Assembly: GCF_900111355.1 (NCBI RefSeq)
Contig: NZ_FOHA01000003.1
Coordinates: 62,001 to 126,000, forward strand
Direction of reading: 5' to 3'
Source: Isobaculum melis
Lineage (GTDB): Bacteria > Bacillota > Bacilli > Lactobacillales > Carnobacteriaceae
Length of the DNA: 64,000 bases
In this document: in pieces, positions 55,446 through 64,000 of the stretch
How positions within the stretch are numbered: position 1 is the first letter of the stretch
Layout of the letters: the number at the start of each line of letters is the position of its first letter
Notes under the pieces: generated by a model
The model's database searches: none
Told to the model about the DNA's origin: nothing
Seen by the model: the letters and a program-made list of their open reading frames with translations, nothing else
Position numbers and translations under genes: made by a program

Positions 55446-56513
55446 ATGCTGATGTTGGATTTTCATGATGCAACATTTATTTTACAATTTTATGATGATC
55501 AGCAAGTGCGAAAACCAATGACGATTTATCATTTATTACGTGGTAAAAGAACCACTTCTGTGATGCATCTGGCAGAACAATATGGGCTACTTCCTTATTT
55601 CAATACAGTCACTTATCTGAATAAGGAGAAGTATCTTGCAACGATTCATGAATTAATTGAAACGGGTTCCTTATTAGATGAAGCAGGTGAATTAAGGTTA
55701 AGTCAGCAAGGCTGCTTATTAAGAGCCAAGCAACCTTTTCAGTTAGCTTCTTATCCAGCCATCAATGGTTGGCAATATAGTCATTTATCACAAGATTTTT
55801 ATCAAAAGTTTGTTTTTATTGTACAAATCTGCTCTGAACTTTCCTTTAAAGAATCTCATTATCTACCAGTTGAACGTGATATTACCCGACAAAAATGGGC
55901 TAAAAGATGGTTCATGCAGCAAGAAAAGACGGAGTTGCCAACAAGAGTCTATCACGAAATATCTCAGCTTTCTGCCAAATTAACGGAAGAAGAGGCAGCG
56001 ATTTTTATTTTTAGCTTAACAGGACATCAATCCTATGGCAGAACCACTCAGCAACTGGCACAAAGATGGCAGAAGCAAGCTTTTGAAATCAGTTGGATTC
56101 AGCTTGCAGTTGTCCATACTTTCATTAAGGAAATCACTGCCAAGCCACAAAACTATCCAATTTTGTCCACCTTACTTCCGTCAACCTTAGCGGTCACAAA
56201 AAGGATGAATAAAAGTGCACAAAAAACGCGGGATCTTTTATTAGAGGGACAAACAGTTGAAGCAGTGATGCAAAGACGTGGTTTAAAGCAAAGTACAATC
56301 TTAGATCATATTGTAGAAATTGTGATGATTGATTCCACCTTTAACATTGATCCGTTTGTTTCCAAAGCAAAACAACAAAAAATCAGTCAATTAATGGCAC
56401 AAGAACCAACCTTAAAGATAAAAGCCTTACAAGCAAAATTACCAGAGATGAGCTTTTTTGAGCTACGTCTTGTTCAAATTAGAAAAGAGGTGAGCGAAGC
56501 TGGAAAAGATTAA
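55446..56513 (+). CDS. ypbB: YpbB-like helix-turn-helix domain protein
   Basis: A 355-residue protein related to B. subtilis YpbB, which lies just before recQ/recS. The N-terminal region (YHLLRGKRTTSVMHLAEQYGLLPYF) has a putative helix-turn-helix. The C-terminal half has RDLLLEGQTVEAVMQRRGLKQSTILDHIVEIVM near residue 258, matching the RQC/HRDC-like domain found at the end of some RecQ proteins. Starts at 55446 or 55452 are both possible. Its last 14 bases overlap recQ, so the two are coupled and may act together. Confidence 0.78.
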   Translation: MLMLDFHDATFILQFYDDQQVRKPMTIYHLLRGKRTTSVMHLAEQYGLLPYFNTVTYLNKEKYLATIHELIETGSLLDEAGELRLSQQGCLLRAKQPFQLASYPAINGWQYSHLSQDFYQKFVFIVQICSELSFKESHYLPVERDITRQKWAKRWFMQQEKTELPTRVYHEISQLSAKLTEEEAAIFIFSLTGHQSYGRTTQQLAQRWQKQAFEISWIQLAVVHTFIKEITAKPQNYPILSTLLPSTLAVTKRMNKSAQKTRDLLLEGQTVEAVMQRRGLKQSTILDHIVEIVMIDSTFNIDPFVSKAKQQKISQLMAQEPTLKIKALQAKLPEMSFFELRLVQIRKEVSEAGKD

Positions 56514-57948
56514 TTTATTAGCAGGTTTAACCCAGCATTTTGGTTATACTCAGTTTAGACCTGGCCAAGCAGAAAGTATTCAAACGGTCTTAGCAGGTGA
56601 TTCAACATTAGTGATGTTGCCAACTGGTACAGGAAAATCCATATGCTATCAGCTGGCTGGTTATTATCTTGAAGGCTTAGCTATCATTGTCTCACCGCTT
56701 TTATCCTTGATGCAGGATCAAGTTGAACAAATGAAAATGAAGGGTGAAAAACGGGTTGTCGCGTTGAACAGTTTTTTATCTTATGAAGAAAAACAAGCGG
56801 TTTTAAGTCAGTTATCAGCCTATCATTATTTGTTTGTTTCGCCTGAAATGTTGCAGCAGGAGCAGGTGTTAGCTGCATTAAAACAACAGAAAATCGCTTT
56901 ATTTGTTGTCGATGAGGCACACTGTATTTCACAATGGGGCTATGATTTTAGACCAGACTATTTAAGCTTAGGAGCAGTCCGAGCTGCCTTAGCTGATCCA
57001 GTGACAATGGCACTAACCGCAACGGCAACAGCTGCTGTTAGAAAGGATATTGTGACTAAATTACAGCTAAATCAGGATCATTTTAAAGAATGGATTTATT
57101 CGATTGATCGACCAAATATTGCCTTATCAACCCAGATTTTTCAGACGCAAAAAGAAAAAGAAGCAGCCTTAATTGAAACAGTTAGATTACAGAAAAAGCC
57201 TGGGATTATTTATTTTTCTAGCAAAAAAAAAGCAGAAGAAATTGCAGCGCTATTAGCTAAAGAGCTACAAATTAAGGTGGCTGCCTATCATGGAGATGTA
57301 GAGGCAATGGACAGGATGAAGTTGCAGCAACAATTTTTGCATGATGATATTGAGCTTATTTGTGCAACAAGCGCTTTTGGGATGGGGATTAACAAAGGAA
57401 ATATTCGTTTTGTGCTCCATTATCACTTACCCAGTAATATCGAAGCTTATTTGCAGGAAATTGGGCGTGCAGGAAGAGATGGAGGACCTAGTATTGCCTA
57501 TCTTTTTTATCAAAAAGGGGATGAGCAGATTCATCATCAATTAAGAGAGAATGAGCTGCCAGAGGATGATTTGCTTGAAATGGCGTATCAAAATGGGATA
57601 ACCGCAATAGAGGAGCAAGTAAATGAAGTGCAATATCGTTTTGTGAAAAATCAATTAAATCAAGGGATTTCTTTAGCTGATGCCAAAAAACAGCGAAATG
57701 AACTGATAGGGAAAAAGAAAAAACAACTCAATGAAATGTTGGACTATATTCAAACCGCTCAGTGTAAGCGTGCTGAGTTATTAAAGCATTTTGGAGAAGA
57801 ATTAAAACAGCAGCTGGAGAATTGCTGTCAGTCCTGTGGCATTAACTTGACTGAATATCAAGAAAAAGAGCGCGTAATACAAGAGAAAACACAGGAAGAA
57901 AATGCGGATTGGCAGGCCTATTTATTAAAAATGTTCAATTTATGTTAA
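56500..57948 (+). CDS. recQ: RecQ family ATP-dependent DNA helicase, apparent CTG start
   Basis: A 482-residue 3'-5' helicase. The reading opens after a TGA at 56491 and has no ATG, GTG or TTG before the essential N-terminal motif FGYTQFRPGQAESIQ. CTG at 56500 is the best start, with GAGGTGAG a few bases upstream and overlap with ypbB. Helicase motifs follow: Walker A LPTGTGKS near residue 42, DEAHCISQWGYDFRPDY near 140, GMGINKGNIRFVLHYHLP near 295, QEIGRAGRDGG near 322. The short C-terminus carries CxxC-type zinc ligands (CCQSCG) but no HRDC domain, as in RecS. Confidence 0.85.
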   Translation: MEKINLLAGLTQHFGYTQFRPGQAESIQTVLAGDSTLVMLPTGTGKSICYQLAGYYLEGLAIIVSPLLSLMQDQVEQMKMKGEKRVVALNSFLSYEEKQAVLSQLSAYHYLFVSPEMLQQEQVLAALKQQKIALFVVDEAHCISQWGYDFRPDYLSLGAVRAALADPVTMALTATATAAVRKDIVTKLQLNQDHFKEWIYSIDRPNIALSTQIFQTQKEKEAALIETVRLQKKPGIIYFSSKKKAEEIAALLAKELQIKVAAYHGDVEAMDRMKLQQQFLHDDIELICATSAFGMGINKGNIRFVLHYHLPSNIEAYLQEIGRAGRDGGPSIAYLFYQKGDEQIHHQLRENELPEDDLLEMAYQNGITAIEEQVNEVQYRFVKNQLNQGISLADAKKQRNELIGKKKKQLNEMLDYIQTAQCKRAELLKHFGEELKQQLENCCQSCGINLTEYQEKERVIQEKTQEENADWQAYLLKMFNLC

Positions 57949-58019
57949 TTTTTAAAGGAAAAACCAAGCATTTCATGATACAATATGTTGGAATACCGTT
58001 TTGAGGAGGAAAATAAGAC

Positions 58020-58622
58020 ATGAGTCAGAAGAAAGATTTAGATAAAGAGTTAGACCAAGAAGTAGAAAAAGACACATGGGAACGTCAATTTTACTCAGAA
58101 GATGAAGAGGAGCTTGATGGTTTAACTAGAGCACAGCACAGAGCAAGAAGCAGAAGAATCTCACCGATTGCCATTGTTTTTATTATATTTGCAATTTTAT
58201 TGATTGCTACACCATTTGTGATGCGTGCTTATGTGAATTCAAAGCCAAGTGAAGTTCCAAAAAATAATAATAATACACAATTAACTGTCAGCAAAAATAA
58301 TTCAAGTAGCAGCTCTGAGGAGTCTTCATCAAAAGAAGAAAGTTCAGAAGCAGCTTCAAGTAGTGAAGAAGTTACACCACCAGCTGAAGAAGAACAGCCT
58401 GTTGAGGAAACACCTCAAGTTGAACAACCAGTTGTACAACAGCCAGAACCAGAAGCACCAGTAACAGGTGGAAATGAAGTATATTACACCATTCAATCAT
58501 CTGCAGATACTTTGTATCAGTTGCATAAACGTTATGGAAGTTCTGTTGAGCAAATTATGGAATGGAATGGAATAACTGATCCTACAATGCTTAAAGTGGG
58601 ACAGAGTTTAAGAGTTCAATAA
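58020..58622 (+). CDS. LysM-domain membrane protein (YpbE-like)
   Basis: A 200-residue protein. An acidic cytosolic N-terminus (residues 1-48, DEEELDGLTRAQHRARSRR) is followed by one transmembrane helix (about 49-70). A Ser/Glu-rich then Pro/Glu/Val-rich linker runs over about 80-150. A C-terminal LysM domain (YTIQSSADTLYQLHKRYGSSVEQIMEWNG) should bind peptidoglycan outside the cell. GAGGAGG lies 8 bases before the ATG. Position between recQ and cmk matches B. subtilis ypbE. Confidence 0.85.
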   Translation: MSQKKDLDKELDQEVEKDTWERQFYSEDEEELDGLTRAQHRARSRRISPIAIVFIIFAILLIATPFVMRAYVNSKPSEVPKNNNNTQLTVSKNNSSSSSEESSSKEESSEAASSSEEVTPPAEEEQPVEETPQVEQPVVQQPEPEAPVTGGNEVYYTIQSSADTLYQLHKRYGSSVEQIMEWNGITDPTMLKVGQSLRVQ

Positions 58623-58624
58623 TC

Positions 58625-58649
58625 AAAAAGCCGTTTATTCGGCTTTTTA
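58625..58649 (+). terminator. Terminator after the LysM gene
   Basis: AAAAAGCCG pairs with CGGCTTTTT around TTTATT. Confidence 0.85.
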
Positions 58650-58672
58650 TTCTGTAAAGAAAGTAGTGTTGT

Positions 58673-59356
58673 TTGTTGAGTAAAAAAATCAGTATTGCGA
58701 TTGATGGCCCAGCATCAGCTGGGAAAAGTACCGTTGCTAAAATCTTAGCAAAAGAATTACATTATGTGTATTGTGATACAGGAGCGATGTATCGGGCAAT
58801 CACTTATCAAGCATTAGTGAATGATGTGGATGTTCATGATGAACAAGCCTTGGTTCAATTGCTTCAAAAAACAATGATTACCTTTGAGCCTCATCAAGAA
58901 GGACAAAAAGTTTTTGTGAATCAACAAGAAGTGACGCAGGTGATTCGTAAACCTCAAGTGACCAATCAAGTTTCTCATGTTTCTGTGCATAAAGGTGTTC
59001 GTGAAGAATTGGTGAGACGTCAGCAAAAAATTGCTGAATGTGGTGGCATTGTCATGGATGGTCGAGATATTGGCACAGCTGTTTTACCAAATGCAGAAGT
59101 GAAAATCTTTTTAATTGCTAGTGTGGAAGAACGTGCTGAACGCAGATTCCTAGAAAATCAAAAGAATGGCATTGATACGCCTTTAGAAAAATTAAAAGAA
59201 GAAATTGCAACAAGAGATCATATTGATTCAACTAGAAAAATTTCTCCTTTAGTACAAGCAAAGGATGCCATCTTAGTTGATACAACAGGTTTAAATATTC
59301 CTGAGGTTGTCACAAAAATAAAAGAAATTGTCTCTAAGCAAGTTAAATTTGCTTAA
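58673..59356 (+). CDS. cmk: Cytidylate kinase
   Basis: A 227-residue nucleoside monophosphate kinase phosphorylating CMP/dCMP. The P-loop is [17 protein letters not shown] near residue 10, then [13 protein letters not shown] near 33, and [22 protein letters not shown] near 130. [18 protein letters not shown] lies near the end. The start is probably one of two tandem TTG codons (58673, 58676); the ribosome-binding site (AAGAAAGTAG) is weak. It precedes the S1-domain gene, as in Bacillus. Confidence 0.92.
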   Translation: MLSKKISIAIDGPASAGKSTVAKILAKELHYVYCDTGAMYRAITYQALVNDVDVHDEQALVQLLQKTMITFEPHQEGQKVFVNQQEVTQVIRKPQVTNQVSHVSVHKGVREELVRRQQKIAECGGIVMDGRDIGTAVLPNAEVKIFLIASVEERAERRFLENQKNGIDTPLEKLKEEIATRDHIDSTRKISPLVQAKDAILVDTTGLNIPEVVTKIKEIVSKQVKFA

Positions 59357-59462
59357 ATGATGGATATTTTTTACATTTTACATGAATTTTTATGGAAAAA
59401 AACCTTTTTTTTAGTTAGAATAGAAGATAGAAGGATTTTTACGTAACTAGGAGGATTAAAAC

Positions 59463-60671
59463 ATGAGCGAAAAAGAAACCATGCAAACAGGTAATGAAGA
59501 ATTATTAAATGCATTAGACAGCGTTCAAGAAGTGAATGTTGGTGATATTGTAAAGGCAGAAGTTTTAGCAATTGAGCCTGGTAAAGAGGCCATTGTTGGG
59601 ATTGAAGGAAGTGGCGTTGAAGGCGTTGTTCCTTTTGGTGAATTATCTACTTTACCAATTGAAGCCATCACTGAAGTTGTAAATATTGGTGATGTAGTTG
59701 AATTAGTTGTGATTAAACGCAGTAAAGATAAAGAAAATGGTAGCTATATGCTGTCTAAAAAACGCATTGATGCCAAAAAAGTTTGGGAAGAAATCCAAGC
59801 TGATTTTGATGCTGGAACAATCATTGAAGCTCCTGTAACAGATGTTGTTAAAGGTGGTCTAGTTGTTGATGCAGGTGTGAGAGGTTTTGTACCTGCTTCA
59901 ATGGTAGATGTAAACTTTGTGGATGATTTTTCTGTCTATAAAGGAAAAACAATGCGCTTCAAAATTGTTGAAATTGAGCCAAGCGAAAATCGTTTGATTC
60001 TTTCTCATAAAGCCATTGCTCAAGAAGAAAGAGAAGCTGCTAAAAAAGAAAAATTAGCAACCTTATTAGCGGGCGATATCGTAACAGGTAAAGTAGCTCG
60101 TTTAACCAACTTTGGTGCCTTTGTTGATCTTGGTGGTGTAGATGGACTTGTTCATGTATCACAAATTTCGCATAATCGTGTGAATAAACCAGAAGAAGTT
60201 TTAGCAGTTGGCGATGAAGTAACAGCTAAAATTCAATCTGTTGACCCAGAAGCAGGACGTATCTCATTATCAATTAAAGATACTTTAGCTGGCCCATGGG
60301 ATAACATTGAAGAGCGTGCACCAAAAGGCGCGACTTTAAAAGGAACTGTGAAACGTTTAACTAGTTTTGGTGCCTTTGTTGAAGTTTTCCCTGGTGTAGA
60401 AGGCTTAGTTCATATTTCACAAATTTCATATAAACACATTGCAACACCACATGAAGTGTTAAGTGAAAATGCTGAAGTAGAAGTCAAAGTATTAGAAGTG
60501 AAGCCAGAAGAAAAACGTTTATCTTTAAGTATTAAAGCACTTGAGGAAAAACCAGAATCAATGAAACAGGCTGAAGCTGAAGAACATTATGAATTACCAG
60601 AAGAAAGTACAGGATTTTCATTTGGTGAAATTTTAGGAGAAGCTCTTTCTTCTAATGAAGATGCTGAGTAA
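59463..60671 (+). CDS. rpsA: 30S ribosomal protein S1 homologue (YpfD-like)
   Basis: A 402-residue RNA-binding protein with four S1 domains, roughly residues 20-95, 105-175, 190-260 and 275-350. Examples are GDIVTGKVARLTNFGAFVDLGGVDGLVHVSQ and GTVKRLTSFGAFVEVFPGVEGLVHISQ. The acidic tail is typical of Firmicutes S1 homologues, which are shorter than E. coli S1 (six domains). AGGAGG precedes the ATG. It is flanked by cmk and der as in B. subtilis. Confidence 0.92.
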   Translation: MSEKETMQTGNEELLNALDSVQEVNVGDIVKAEVLAIEPGKEAIVGIEGSGVEGVVPFGELSTLPIEAITEVVNIGDVVELVVIKRSKDKENGSYMLSKKRIDAKKVWEEIQADFDAGTIIEAPVTDVVKGGLVVDAGVRGFVPASMVDVNFVDDFSVYKGKTMRFKIVEIEPSENRLILSHKAIAQEEREAAKKEKLATLLAGDIVTGKVARLTNFGAFVDLGGVDGLVHVSQISHNRVNKPEEVLAVGDEVTAKIQSVDPEAGRISLSIKDTLAGPWDNIEERAPKGATLKGTVKRLTSFGAFVEVFPGVEGLVHISQISYKHIATPHEVLSENAEVEVKVLEVKPEEKRLSLSIKALEEKPESMKQAEAEEHYELPEESTGFSFGEILGEALSSNEDAE

Positions 60672-60689
60672 AGCAATAGCGTTTCATTA

Positions 60690-60730
60690 AAAGGAGAGAC
60701 AAAACTATTTTATAGTCTTGTCTCTCCTTT
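60690..60730 (+). terminator. Terminator after the S1-domain gene
   Basis: AAAGGAGAGACAA pairs perfectly with TTGTCTCTCCTTT around a 15-base loop. Confidence 0.85.
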
Positions 60731-60814
60731 GTATTGCTAATAAAACAAGTTTTGAAGATAAAATAGAGTGATATTGTTAATGGATAGAAGGCTGAAGTCG
60801 AAGTGGGTTAATAG

Positions 60815-61050
60815 GGATCAGAGTCGAATAATTTTGATCTGTATCATGTTTCTAAGAGTTAAAACTTTAAGAGGCGAAGAGAGATAAGGATCAAAGTCGA
60901 ACAGTGTTCGATTTGTATCATGTTTCTAAGAGTTGAAACGCTAAGAGGCATGACAAAACTCTAAGAGGCGAAGAGAGATAAGGATCAAAGTCGAACTGTG
61001 TTCGATTTGTATCATGTCTCTAAGAGTTAAAACTCTAAGAGGCATGATAA
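60815..61050 (+). repeat. Second two-hairpin repeat array, three divergent units
   Basis: Units begin at 60815, 60888 and 60982 and share the two-hairpin layout of the array at 12-245. First-hairpin loops differ (AGT, TGT, and an AT-rich form in unit 1) while TCGAAC/GTTCGA stems persist; unit 1 keeps pairing by a wobble. The middle unit carries a partial duplication of ACTCTAAGAGG. Spacing is 73 then 94 bases, so there is no reading-frame constraint. It fills the gap before der. Confidence 0.88.
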
Positions 61051-61055
61051 ACTTC

Positions 61056-61084
61056 TTGCAAGTTAACGGTTTGTTCTATACACT
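61056..61084 (+). promoter_or_regulatory. Candidate der promoter
   Basis: TTGCAA, 17 bases, TACACT, immediately after the repeat array and 30 bases before the start codon. Confidence 0.4.
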
Positions 61085-61114
61085 GTAGAAAGAAAAAGAA
61101 AAGGAGGCAAAAAC

Positions 61115-62425
61115 ATGGCAAAACCAGTTATCGCCATTGTTGGTCGCCCAAACGTAGGTAAATCAACTATTTTTAATAGAATTGTCGGCGAACGAATTTC
61201 TATAGTAGAAGACGTTGCAGGCGTAACAAGGGATAGAATCTATTCTCAAGGAGAATGGTTAGGGAAAGAATTTAGTATTATTGATACAGGTGGTATTGAT
61301 TTAGGAGATGAGCCTTTCTTAGAGCAAATTAAGCAACAAGCTGAAATTGCAATGGATGAGGCAGATGTGATTATTTTTATCGCTAGTGGTCGTGAAGGGG
61401 TAACCAGTGCAGATGAAAATGTGGCAAAGATTCTTTATCGTACGAAGAAGCCTGTGTTATTAGCTGTTAATAAAGTGGATAATCCTGAAATGAGAAGTGA
61501 TGTCTTTGATTTTTATGCTTTAGGGCTAGGGGAACCTTATCCAATTTCAGGGAGTCATGGTTTAGGTTTAGGAGATTTACTAGATGCTGCGATTGCTCAT
61601 TTTCCAGATGAAACGGAAGAAGAGTATGATGATCAAACCATTAAATTTAGTTTAATTGGCCGTCCAAATGTTGGGAAATCTTCATTGGTTAATGCCATTA
61701 TTGGTGAAGAACGTGTGATTGTTTCTGATATTGCTGGAACCACCAGAGATGCCATTGATACAGCTTTTGAAGCAGATGGACAAGAGTTTGTGATGATTGA
61801 TACCGCTGGGATTAGAAAACGTGGAAAAGTCTATGAAAGTACTGAAAAATATAGTGTACTAAGAGCGATGCGTGCCATTGAACGCTCAGATGTTGTTTTA
61901 ATGGTTCTAAATGCTGAAGAAGGCATTCGCGAACAAGATAAAAAAGTAGCTGGCTATGCCCATGAAGCAGGTAAAGGCATCATTATTGTGGTCAATAAAT
62001 GGGATGCTATTGAGAAAAACGATAAAACAATGAAAAAATTTGAAGAAGACATTCGAGATAATTTCCAATATCTGAGCTATGCACCGATTATTTATGTTTC
62101 AGCTAAAACAAAACAACGTTTGCATACCTTACCAGAAGTGATTGAAAAAGTCAGTCAAAGTCAAAACTTACGGATTCAATCTGCTGTCTTAAATGATGTA
62201 ATTATGGATGCTGTGGCAATGAATCCAACACCAACAGATAAAGGCAAACGCTTGAAAATTTATTATGCGACTCAAGTTGCTGTCAAACCACCAACCTTTG
62301 TCATTTTTGTGAATGAACCAGAAATGATGCATTTTTCTTATCAACGATTTTTAGAAAATCGCATTCGTGATGCTTTTACCTTTGAAGGAACACCGATTCG
62401 AATTCTAACTAGACAAAGAAAATAA
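61115..62425 (+). CDS. der: GTPase Der (EngA), ribosome assembly
   Basis: A 436-residue protein with two tandem GTPase domains and a C-terminal KH-like domain, needed for 50S subunit maturation. Domain 1 has GRPNVGKST near residue 9, DTGGIDLGD near 56 and NKVD near 118. Domain 2 has [10 protein letters not shown] near 183, DTAGIRKRG near 230 and NKWD near 294. AAAGGAGG precedes the ATG. The double-domain layout excludes Era or other single-domain GTPases. Confidence 0.96.
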   Translation: MAKPVIAIVGRPNVGKSTIFNRIVGERISIVEDVAGVTRDRIYSQGEWLGKEFSIIDTGGIDLGDEPFLEQIKQQAEIAMDEADVIIFIASGREGVTSADENVAKILYRTKKPVLLAVNKVDNPEMRSDVFDFYALGLGEPYPISGSHGLGLGDLLDAAIAHFPDETEEEYDDQTIKFSLIGRPNVGKSSLVNAIIGEERVIVSDIAGTTRDAIDTAFEADGQEFVMIDTAGIRKRGKVYESTEKYSVLRAMRAIERSDVVLMVLNAEEGIREQDKKVAGYAHEAGKGIIIVVNKWDAIEKNDKTMKKFEEDIRDNFQYLSYAPIIYVSAKTKQRLHTLPEVIEKVSQSQNLRIQSAVLNDVIMDAVAMNPTPTDKGKRLKIYYATQVAVKPPTFVIFVNEPEMMHFSYQRFLENRIRDAFTFEGTPIRILTRQRK

Positions 62426-62439
62426 AATAATTATAAACT

Positions 62440-62487
62440 AAAAAAGAGACATTTTATCATATTTATATGCAAAATGTCACTTTTTTT
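62440..62487 (+). terminator. Terminator after der
   Basis: AAAAG-A-GACATTTT pairs with AAAATGTC-A-CTTTT across one A-A mismatch, followed by T7. Confidence 0.8.
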
Positions 62488-62548
62488 CATGTTTTTTTCT
62501 AAAAATTCACATTTGGTATTAAAAAATGGTAAAAATCGAGGAAAAACC

Positions 62549-62712
62549 TTGCGGTGGTTACGTTTGTATGATAATCTCAATATAGAAATACGGTTGTTTC
62601 TGACAAACGTATTTCGTATCATTTTTGGACCACTCAAGAATGATATTAGGAATGCATATTTGTTCTTATGATTAAAGATGTATTCTTTTTTATCAAGGAG
62701 GTGAAAATCAAC
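62549..62712 (+). other. Structured leader/promoter region of hup
   Basis: Nested inverted repeats occur: GTGGT/ACCAC (62554, 62629), ATGATA/TATCAT (62568, 62617) and AAATACG/CGTATTT (62586, 62608). ACGTTTGT (62560) is a perfect alternative partner of ACAAACGT (62603), excluding the last pair. A possible promoter (TTGCGG with GATAAT) overlaps the left arms, so whether they are transcribed is open. Confidence 0.4.
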
Positions 62713-62988
62713 ATGGCAAACAAAGCAGAATTGATTGAAAACGTTGCAACTGCAACTGGTCTTACTAAAAAAGACGCTACTGCAGCTGTTGATGCAGTAT
62801 TCGAAACAATCCAATCTTCTTTAGCAAAAGGAGAAAAAGTTCAACTTATCGGTTTTGGTAACTTTGAAGTGCGCGAACGTGCTGCACGTAAAGGTCGTAA
62901 CCCACAAACAGGTAAAGAAATCCAAATCGCTGCAAGCAAAGTCCCTGCGTTCAAACCAGGTAAAGCGCTTAAAGAAGCGGTTAAATAA
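62713..62988 (+). CDS. hup: Histone-like DNA-binding protein HU
   Basis: A 91-residue nucleoid protein. [33 protein letters not shown] and the DNA-binding arm [23 protein letters not shown] are the HU signature. The ATG at 62713 follows AAGGAGGTG at 8-10 bases; the frame extends 15 codons upstream but that part has no family similarity. A strong terminator makes it monocistronic. This is the region of B. subtilis hbs. Confidence 0.96.
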   Translation: MANKAELIENVATATGLTKKDATAAVDAVFETIQSSLAKGEKVQLIGFGNFEVRERAARKGRNPQTGKEIQIAASKVPAFKPGKALKEAVK

Positions 62989-63007
62989 TTGTAAATACGA
63001 TTATAGC

Positions 63008-63043
63008 GTTGCCATGAATTTTTAATTCATGGCAATTTTTTTA
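63008..63043 (+). terminator. Terminator after hup
   Basis: TTGCCATGAATT pairs with AATTCATGGCAA, followed by T7. Confidence 0.88.
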
Positions 63044-63106
63044 TACATAAATTGTTCTTTCTTTGGTCTGATATGCTAAAATAATAGGGATGAAGGAGTG
63101 AGTAAG

Positions 63107-64000
63107 ATGCGTATTTTAACTGCAGGTGAAAGTCATGGACCTAGCTTAACAGCGATTATTGAAGGTTTTCCAGCAGGTTTAACAATAGATGAAGCAAAAA
63201 TAAATCAAGCATTAGCCATGCGTCAACAGGGCTACGGTCGAGGCAATCGGATGAAAATTGAAAGTGATGGTGTGACCTTTTTAAGTGGAATCAGACATGG
63301 GATGACATTAGGTTCGCCTATTACCATATCGATTCCGAATAAAGATTATCAAAATTGGGAAGCTATTATGAATCCAGCTGCTCCAACTGAAGCCATCAAG
63401 CATGAACGAAAAGTCACACGGCCACGTCCTGGACATGGGGATTTAGTAGGTGGAATGAAATACCAGCATCGGGATTTACGGAATGTCTTAGAGCGTTCAT
63501 CAGCTAGAGAAACCACTTTACAGGTAGCTATCGGAGCGCTTTGCAAGCAGTTACTAGAAGCTATTGGTATTCAAACAGAAAGTAAGGTAACTGAAATTGG
63601 TGGGCTACAAGATCTTGATTACCGCGAGGAGCTCACAGAATCGCAAGCTAAGCACCTCCAAGTATCTTCTGTTAGAATGTGCTTGCCAGAAGTTGAAACG
63701 GCTGTGATCGCCAAAATAGACGAAGCCAAGCGTGCTGGAGACACATTAGGTGGTGCCTTTCAAGTGAAAGTCACAGGCGTTCCAGCAGGAGTTGGCAGCT
63801 ATGTCCAGCATGACCGCAAATTAGATGGAAAATTAGCAGGTGCTTTAATGAGCTTAAATGCCATTAAAAGTGTGTCTATTGGCTTAGGTCATCAGCTAGC
63901 AGGCTTACCAGGCAGTCAGGTACAGGATGAAATCACTTGGGAAGAAACACAGGGCTATCGTCGTAAAACCAACCATTTAGGTGGAATCGAAGCGGGAATG
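63107..64000 (+). CDS. aroC: Chorismate synthase, 5' part (runs past window end)
   Basis: The first 298 codons of a gene with no stop before the window ends; the family is about 390 residues, so about 90 are missing. The enzyme uses reduced FMN to convert EPSP to chorismate, the last shared step of aromatic amino-acid synthesis. AGESHGPSLTAIIEGFPAG at the N-terminus, GYGRGNRM near residue 42, RPRPGHGDLVGGMKY near 105 and RSSARETT near 127 are signature regions. AAGGAG lies 8 bases before the ATG. Confidence 0.95.
   Translation, partial: MRILTAGESHGPSLTAIIEGFPAGLTIDEAKINQALAMRQQGYGRGNRMKIESDGVTFLSGIRHGMTLGSPITISIPNKDYQNWEAIMNPAAPTEAIKHERKVTRPRPGHGDLVGGMKYQHRDLRNVLERSSARETTLQVAIGALCKQLLEAIGIQTESKVTEIGGLQDLDYREELTESQAKHLQVSSVRMCLPEVETAVIAKIDEAKRAGDTLGGAFQVKVTGVPAGVGSYVQHDRKLDGKLAGALMSLNAIKSVSIGLGHQLAGLPGSQVQDEITWEETQGYRRKTNHLGGIEAGM

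Noticed and set aside
62431-62814. 127-residue minus-strand open frame over the hup leader
   Set aside because: It is antisense to hup, has no recognisable domain, and covers a terminator and inverted repeats.

Overview
The window is 64 kb of low-GC Firmicutes chromosome, read as a member of the Lactobacillales near Carnobacteriaceae/Enterococcaceae. The evidence is a mevalonate-pathway operon with a type 2 IPP isomerase, AT-rich DNA with strong Shine-Dalgarno sites, no sporulation genes, and a gene order often close to Bacillus subtilis. Examples of that order are yitT-yitU-yitV-yitW, clpB/yjzD/fabH-fabF, dnaE-accD-accA-pfkA-pyk, fur-xerD-deoB-punA, lysA-ribT-scpA-scpB-rluB-resDE, ribU-fer-ypbB-recQ-LysM and cmk-ypfD-der-hup-aroC. 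The family-level placement is an inference. No tRNA, rRNA, prophage, transposase or CRISPR array was seen.

Layout. 1-6.5 kb: a tandem hairpin-repeat array, the yitTUVW cluster (yitW with an Fe-S assembly-type domain and a Fur-like box at its promoter), a membrane-anchored MutS-like ATPase, and a DUF3290-DUF421 membrane pair. 6.5-12.2 kb (minus strand): a small membrane protein, a TctA-type permease, then mvaK1-mvaD-mvaK2-fni, with a perfect Fur-like palindrome at the candidate promoter. 12.4-17.4 kb: a guanine-type riboswitch with xpt-pbuX, then a lysine riboswitch with a two-gene amino-acid ABC importer. 17.7-21.5 kb: an ABC exporter-type permease and ATPase with a PASTA-repeat membrane protein. 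21.6-25.6 kb: DUF1129/PadR pair, an SDR reductase divergent from a MerR regulator, a cupin and a DsbA-like protein. 25.7-31 kb: CtsR-controlled clpB, a YjzD-like protein, and fabH-fabF with a FapR-like box. 31-43.8 kb: a TPR-like membrane protein, an HTH protein, dnaE, accD-accA, pfkA, pyk, DUF441, cvfB, fur and xerD. 43.8-51.3 kb: deoB-punA, an MFS exporter with a leader peptide, lysA, ribT, scpA-scpB, rluB. 51.3-58.6 kb: a composite repeat element, a ResD-like regulator and its frameshifted sensor kinase, FMN riboswitch-ribU, ferredoxin, ypbB, recQ (apparent CTG start) and a LysM protein. 58.7-64 kb: cmk, an S1-domain protein, a second hairpin-repeat array, der, hup and the 5' part of aroC, which runs off the end.

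Most of the window is housekeeping metabolism, replication and envelope function, with much regulation visible in the DNA: three riboswitches (guanine, lysine, FMN) and candidate CtsR, FapR, Fur, MerR and PadR sites. The least explained material is a dispersed two-hairpin repeat family (seven units at three loci, with compensatory stem changes), the TctA-like permease tied to the mevalonate operon, the ABC-PASTA operon, and a short leader ORF ahead of an MFS exporter.
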